Assembly (NCBI GenBank): GCA_033060915.1
Contig: CM065397.1
Location: forward strand, 12,015,001 to 12,079,000
Direction of reading: 5' to 3'
Length of the DNA: 64,000 bases
From: Euryodendron excelsum
Lineage: Eukaryota; Streptophyta; Magnoliopsida; Ericales; Pentaphylacaceae
Both the position numbers and the translations under genes were made by a program. Numbering within the stretch: the first letter of the stretch is position 1; each line of letters begins with the position of its first letter. Under the pieces are notes generated by a model, which saw nothing but the letters and a program-made list of their open reading frames with translations, was not told the DNA's origin and did no database searches. Positions 59,501-64,000 of this stretch are shown piece after piece.

Positions 59501-60582
59501 AAAACACACTGACTTCAATATATTCATTAAGAGTCCACCAACATTTACAAAAGAAAGAAAGTAAAGAGGATATTTCCGTGTGGTTGACTTCAATGCATTA
59601 GTTAAAGTCCACCCACATTCAGAAAGAAAGATGGAGAAAAAAAATTAGCAATTGTACATGTCCATGTAATTTAAACCAGGGCAAAAGAGAATCAAGTCAT
59701 TCGACTCATTCCATGTTGTTACTTTACAAATTTTGTTGTCTCTATGCCTCTGCGACTTAAAAAAAATATAAAAATCTCATCTTGAACACAGAAAAATATT
59801 TCAAATAACTACACATGAAACAATGGAGATTAACAATAAATAACTTATCCAAGAGAAATAAGCATTTAGGCCCAAATGTATCGGACCAACATATAAAACA
59901 TAATTTGTTAACATTATATTGATAAGCAAAAAACAAAATCTACCTACTTCATTCAAATAAGATCTTGCAGTAAAAGATGCCTCTCTCTAAGTGTCCATAA
60001 TTTGAAATTAACTGCACTTCAATGCCAAAAAAAACCAATCCATTTGCGCCTATTATCAACTGTAAAACCTTCTAAATATCATAACATATCATATAGATAA
60101 TACACAAGCCAAAATACACAATCTACACATATCCATATCAAAAGAAAAGTATCTATAAATGCAATCATATTGATCTTTAAATACACCTTTACCCAACAAT
60201 AAGAAAGTCAAATAATCAACAAATGTGATCGTAGCTTAACCATAAAATAAATGCAAAATCAATAATAAAAATGTTGCGAAAGTAAGTTCATCCTACCCAC
60301 CAAAGACAGAATGAAGTTACAAAAAAAAGAAAAAATTTAATATCTATTATACTAGGCTTTAGTGTTCATTCATTCATTAGTAAATCAAAATCAACCAAAT
60401 GATTCACAAATCAAACTTCAAACTCCAAACAAAATCAAAATCATATGACACTAATGTAGCTCAAACAACGTACATTTCCACAATAAACAGAGATATGTGT
60501 GTGTTTATGCGTAAAGACTGACCTTTCCGCCAAGAGAGATCGTCTCCATGTCAACGGAAACAGAATCGCTTGAATCCGCCAT
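56546..60582 (-). CDS. NDL: NDR family protein, N-MYC DOWNREGULATED-LIKE (NDL / SF21 type)
   Basis: There are eleven coding exons on the minus strand: 60582-60523, 59157-59058, 58710-58613, 58466-58378, 58095-58035, 57929-57843, 57763-57686, 57599-57543, 57403-57348, 57001-56866 and 56767-56546. All have GT...AG borders and matching phases, giving 347 aa; Arabidopsis NDL1 is 346 aa. The start is the conserved [20 protein letters not shown]. The fold is alpha/beta hydrolase, with [18 protein letters not shown] and [11 protein letters not shown]. The nucleophile elbow region reads GVTAG (124-128) instead of GxSxG, so it is not expected to be a hydrolase, as usual for NDR proteins. NDL proteins bind the G-protein beta-gamma pair and affect auxin transport and root branching. 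The protein looks complete. Confidence 0.95.
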
Positions 60583-60636
60583 TGGCTGCGGCTTCTCTTA
60601 CTCTACAAGCCGAGACCGTTCTCTCTCTCTAGAAAA

Positions 60637-60639
<3 letters not shown>

Positions 60640-60674
<35 letters not shown>
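60640..60674. repeat. (CT)n microsatellite in the NDL 5' leader/promoter
   Basis: Uninterrupted CT dinucleotides about 60 bases upstream of the ATG (GA on the sense strand). Further CT-rich patches lie at 60730-60805. Confidence 0.95.
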
Positions 60675-60679
<5 letters not shown>

Positions 60680-62734
60680 TGAGGACGCTTTGGAATTGGG
60701 TTCCATTGGCTTAAATACGAATCTGCGTCTTTTTCTCTCTCTAGATTTGCATATATATCTTTATGATCTATCTCTATCTATCTCTCTTTCTCTGTCTCTT
60801 TCTAAGTTAACTCGCGGTTAAGACCCACCGAGCCACCGACGCTCTACTCCGGAAGCTCACGAGAGGTCCGTACTAACCTGAGACTCGAGTTAAATTAACC
60901 ACGGTTGGAGACCGACAGAATGTGCCGTGAAATGACCGAAATGGCCTTGTCACCTTGGACAATGGCTAGCCTAGATTAGTAGTAGATTAGAATATCTAGC
61001 TAGCTAGTAGCAAATTGTTTCTTTAACGGTAAAAAAACAGTATTGTTTGTAAATACAATTTTCAAAAAATAAAATTCTTCTCTTTTTTTTTCCTTTTTTT
61101 AAATAAGTTAGGTTATATCGTTAAATTTTGACTAATTTTGTTGTAGTTTTCACTTCTTTTATGGACACATGTTGAAATTGGACTATTAAGATTTTTTTAA
61201 TATTTGAAATCGATATAATAACAGAGTTGTTTCATTGTTATCGAGCATTTCAAAGTTAAAACACAAAAATAATTTCTGCATCCATCTAAACCTCTCTAAA
61301 CCCCATAGTGACATATGCATTGGCGGCTTTTTTCTTACATTTCTATAATTATTCGTTCAACTACATTTCTACTATCAAAAATATAATAATTCATTTTTTT
61401 TTTATTAAGTTAGTCACTACCCTAATGCATTAGCCAATGAAAAATTTTAGAGGAATAAATTTTTCCAATTTCGATAGTTTTGATATTTCAATAAAAGTGA
61501 AATTCCTCTCAAAAGGCACATGTAGGCATATATAAACATAATTTGGTCTATTTCATATTCTGTTTTTTGTAAATGTTTGTCCTTATTACTAAATTTCAAC
61601 ACTAGTCAAGGTTGAAGCAAGTAGAGAATCAAAGCACATTTTATTGGTTAAATCAAGTTAAGCAGCCTAGCTTAAAATGGTATGATAGCTTTTTCTTTTA
61701 GACAAAGTTCAATAGCAGTATACAAACTGAGTTTAATTTGATTCATTGATAATATAAAAAAAAAAAAATTTATACAAACGGGTCACGAAATAACTATGGG
61801 TGTTTTTTTGTTTTTTTATATATTATATTGTCAGAATATTCGAACCTGCTGCATCTCAACTATTTATCTCCCTAATCTAGTCAAAGGTATATCATCCACT
61901 TCAGGACTAGAAGATTCATGAGAGATAAATCCCTCGCAACCTAATCCGAAGATGCTTAGTTGCTCTTCAGCACAGGATGTCATAGTCGAAATCATAGTTA
62001 TTAAGAAATTCATTTTGGAGGAGAAAATGCGTTTTTTTGAAAATGTGTTTTTGATACCGATACAAAACTCAACTGAAAATTTTGGGGAGACATTCAAGAA
62101 ATGCAGGGGAAACGTTTCAGAAACTTTTAGAAAACTCTTGAAATACTTAACAGAAACTCTTGAGAAATTTGAGAGAAGTGTTTCGAAAATTTGAAATATT
62201 AACTTTTATACATTTTTTCCTTTTAAGTTCTAATTAAGAATCTATGAAATAATTCATGTAGGTTTTTACTAAAATTTTTAAATGTTTCTGCTAAGTTTTT
62301 TAAAAATCTTATTTGAGTTTTGAAAAAATTTTCTTATAAGATTCCTATTAAGTTTTCCAAACGTTTTTTGTTACTCGTTTCCTCTTATATTTTTTTGTTA
62401 TATTTTTCACTTTCGTTTTTTCTAACATTTTTTGCTTTTACTTTCTATCTTATAACTATAGTCAAAACATTGTGTGGCTAGATTCAAGAGGATCGACTCA
62501 GGGAAGGAACCAAGAATTTTTTCAAAGAGGGAGGGTCCAGGTAAAAAAATTTGAAGAGTATCCACTCACGGGTCCACTGCATGCACATTTGCCATATAAT
62601 TAAAGTTGGTATCTGTCGTTAGCATTCACCAGATAGTCTACATTGAAGCTTTCATTTTCAAATGCCCATTTCAGTAACCCATGTTTTCAAAACATGATTT
62701 TGGAAGTGACTTGCTACCAATGCAAAGCAAATCG
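60675..62734. other. NDL upstream and intergenic DNA, no other gene seen
   Basis: AT-rich with short poly-T/poly-A runs. The stretch 61950-62200 has only a low-complexity reading frame, which I do not accept as a gene. Confidence 0.5.
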
Positions 62735-62957
62735 TTAGGTTGCTGTTTGAATTTCTGTTTTCTGTTTTTATTTTTTAAAATTTATCAAAATTGTGTTTGG
62801 TAAAAAAGTTCTCAAAACTATTTTCGCCAAGTTCACGTTTGGTGAACCAATTTCAAAACTTGTTCTCAAGAAATTGTTTAAGAAACTCCATTTTGAGTTT
62901 CCAAATCGTTAATACAAAAAATGAAAACAAAAACGGAACCGCAACCAAACAGTTATG
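62735..62957. mobile_element. MITE family C (CTGTTTG ends), about 220 bp
   Basis: The left end CTGTTTGAATTTCTGTTTTC and the right end read inwards, CTGTTTGGTTGCGGTTCCG, are inverted. The centre has CAAAACTnTTTTCGCCA-type text. It is related to the element at about 42806-43172. TSD not resolved. Confidence 0.55.
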
Positions 62958-62974
62958 ATCTATTTTTGGTTCAT

Positions 62975-63155
62975 AAGTTTAATTTTAATCCGCTAACAAT
63001 GTAGAATTTTTTACATAAACGAAGAATCAAAATGCGACATATGTCTTTTATAATTTAAGTACAATATAAAAAAATAAAACTCATAGACACATGTCGCATT
63101 TTGGTACCACGTAAAAAAAATTCTACGTTGTCCATGAATCAAAATTTAAATTTTA
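62975..63155. mobile_element. MITE family B, copy 2
   Basis: The inverted halves include CAAAATGCGACATATGTC and GACACATGTCGCATTTTG, with loop TAATTTAAGTACAATATAAA as in the copy at 46463-46645. Confidence 0.7.
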
Positions 63156-64000
63156 ATTTATTGCAATATATGGTTATAGTTAATATTTAACAAAAAAATT
63201 TGTTGCCAAATTACTTGGGAAATGATGTGATTGTATCAAAATTTTTGTTTTTATTTTTCATGTTTTCAACAAAAGAAAATACAAAGTTGGAACAATATTG
63301 CCTAAAACGGGATGTTTTAAAAAAAAAACTTTCTCAAAAACAATTTTCAGAAAATAGTTTGTCAAATAAGTTTAATGTATCAGTTGTCATTTTTCTATTT
63401 TCAAGAATAGAAAACAATTATCGAAAACGAACCAATTACAATTAAGGAAATAGAAAACCTTAAATACTTTGTAGATTTTGTATATGAATTAATAAATCAC
63501 TAGTTTGCTTATAAAGTAGCTGACTTAGTTTTATAAAGAGGAGAAAAACACATTTTGTAAGAACCCATATTGTATACAACACATTTTTGTAAGCAAAACA
63601 TGTTTGCATCAAGAAGCAACCCCTTGTTTATGCTGCACCAGTTGTCCATTTTGCAACCAAATGGTTCTTTAAAATCAGAGAAGATTTATTTTAATAATCT
63701 ATATATCAAATGTATCATAACATGTAAGCAAAGTTATATAATATATAATTAAAAATACCAACCATTGCTTCTTAGATGATAGAGGGGGAAAAAAAGAAGA
63801 AAAAAAAATTGTAAATCCATTTAGCACTCTAATCTTGCATGATATCATTTTTGTTGGATTTATGTATCATGAATGAGATGGAATCAACATGAATGATATC
63901 ATTTTTGTTGCATTTAGTTAATTAATTAAATAAAGCAACAAATTAATTGTGTGATATTCATTTTGCAAATCATAACTTGGACTGCACTCTTAAAGTTCAA
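63156..64000. other. intergenic AT-rich DNA to the right edge, no gene seen
   Basis: A short direct repeat of ATGATATCATTTTTGTTG occurs at about 63838 and 63894. No coding signal. Confidence 0.5.

Noticed and set aside
61864..62194. Overlapping frames of about 80 codons on both strands
   Set aside because: Low-complexity Phe/Lys/Glu composition, no homology recognised and no gene signals.
1..64000. tRNA, rRNA, organelle or bacterial operon-like segments
   Set aside because: None were seen on reading. The tRNA-like motifs present are only retroelement primer binding sites.

Overview
This window is nuclear DNA from a flowering plant. It has spliced genes of plant-specific families, AT-rich intergenic DNA, many microsatellites, and nested LTR retrotransposons, LINEs and MITEs. 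The proteins fit a woody dicot or other non-grass angiosperm, but I cannot name the species. I recognise four host genes. They are a one-repeat MYB factor of the SHAQKYF class (minus strand, 1443-2657), an intronless PYL2-type abscisic acid receptor (plus, 34774-35334), an ATH1-type BEL1-like homeodomain gene (plus, 51788-55194, 4 coding exons, 595 aa), and an NDR/NDL protein gene (minus, 56546-60582, 11 coding exons, 347 aa). ATH1 and NDL are convergent.

Layout. Positions 1-1442 hold the 5' part of a minus-strand Ty3/gypsy element (gag, PBS, 400-bp LTR). Its LTR edge lies directly against the stop codon of the MYB gene. From 2.7 to 7.5 kb there is AT-rich intergenic DNA with a Mutator-like non-autonomous element (9-bp TSD) and a MITE.

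From 7.58 to about 31.04 kb there is one heavily nested block. The oldest layer is a 5'-truncated LINE on the minus strand, cut into four pieces. The first interruption is a 4.9-kb solo LTR-like element (8220-13107, TSD TCCAA/TCCAG) rich in internal tandem repeats. The second is a solo LTR of a SIRE-like Copia element (13854-15422, TSD ATTTT). The third is a nearly complete SIRE/Maximus-like Copia element (15575-30959, TSD CTTTT). That element was itself hit by a 1.39-kb solo LTR (18495-19886, TSD CCTAG) carrying a palindromic CGTACG array. It was also hit by a 3.4-kb element (24158-27542, TSD ATTCT) with LTR-type ends in inverted instead of direct orientation. At every one of these junctions the interrupted sequence reads on when the insert and one TSD copy are removed.

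From 31 to 34.8 kb there is intergenic DNA with several MITEs, including a 341-bp hAT-type element (8-bp TSD) in the PYL2 upstream region. A second, longer LINE lies at 37.45-41.58 kb. The stretch 41.6-49.2 kb is very AT-rich and holds MITEs, two local tandem duplications and a GA/CT palindrome. The ATH1 leader region, ATH1 and NDL follow, and the last 3.4 kb is intergenic with two MITEs.

The four host genes belong to developmental or hormone-response families (ABA perception, meristem/flowering control, G-protein/auxin-linked NDL function, MYB regulation) but do not form one pathway here. I found no gene cluster or defence-like system that looks new. The most unusual structures are the element with inverted LTR ends and the palindrome array.
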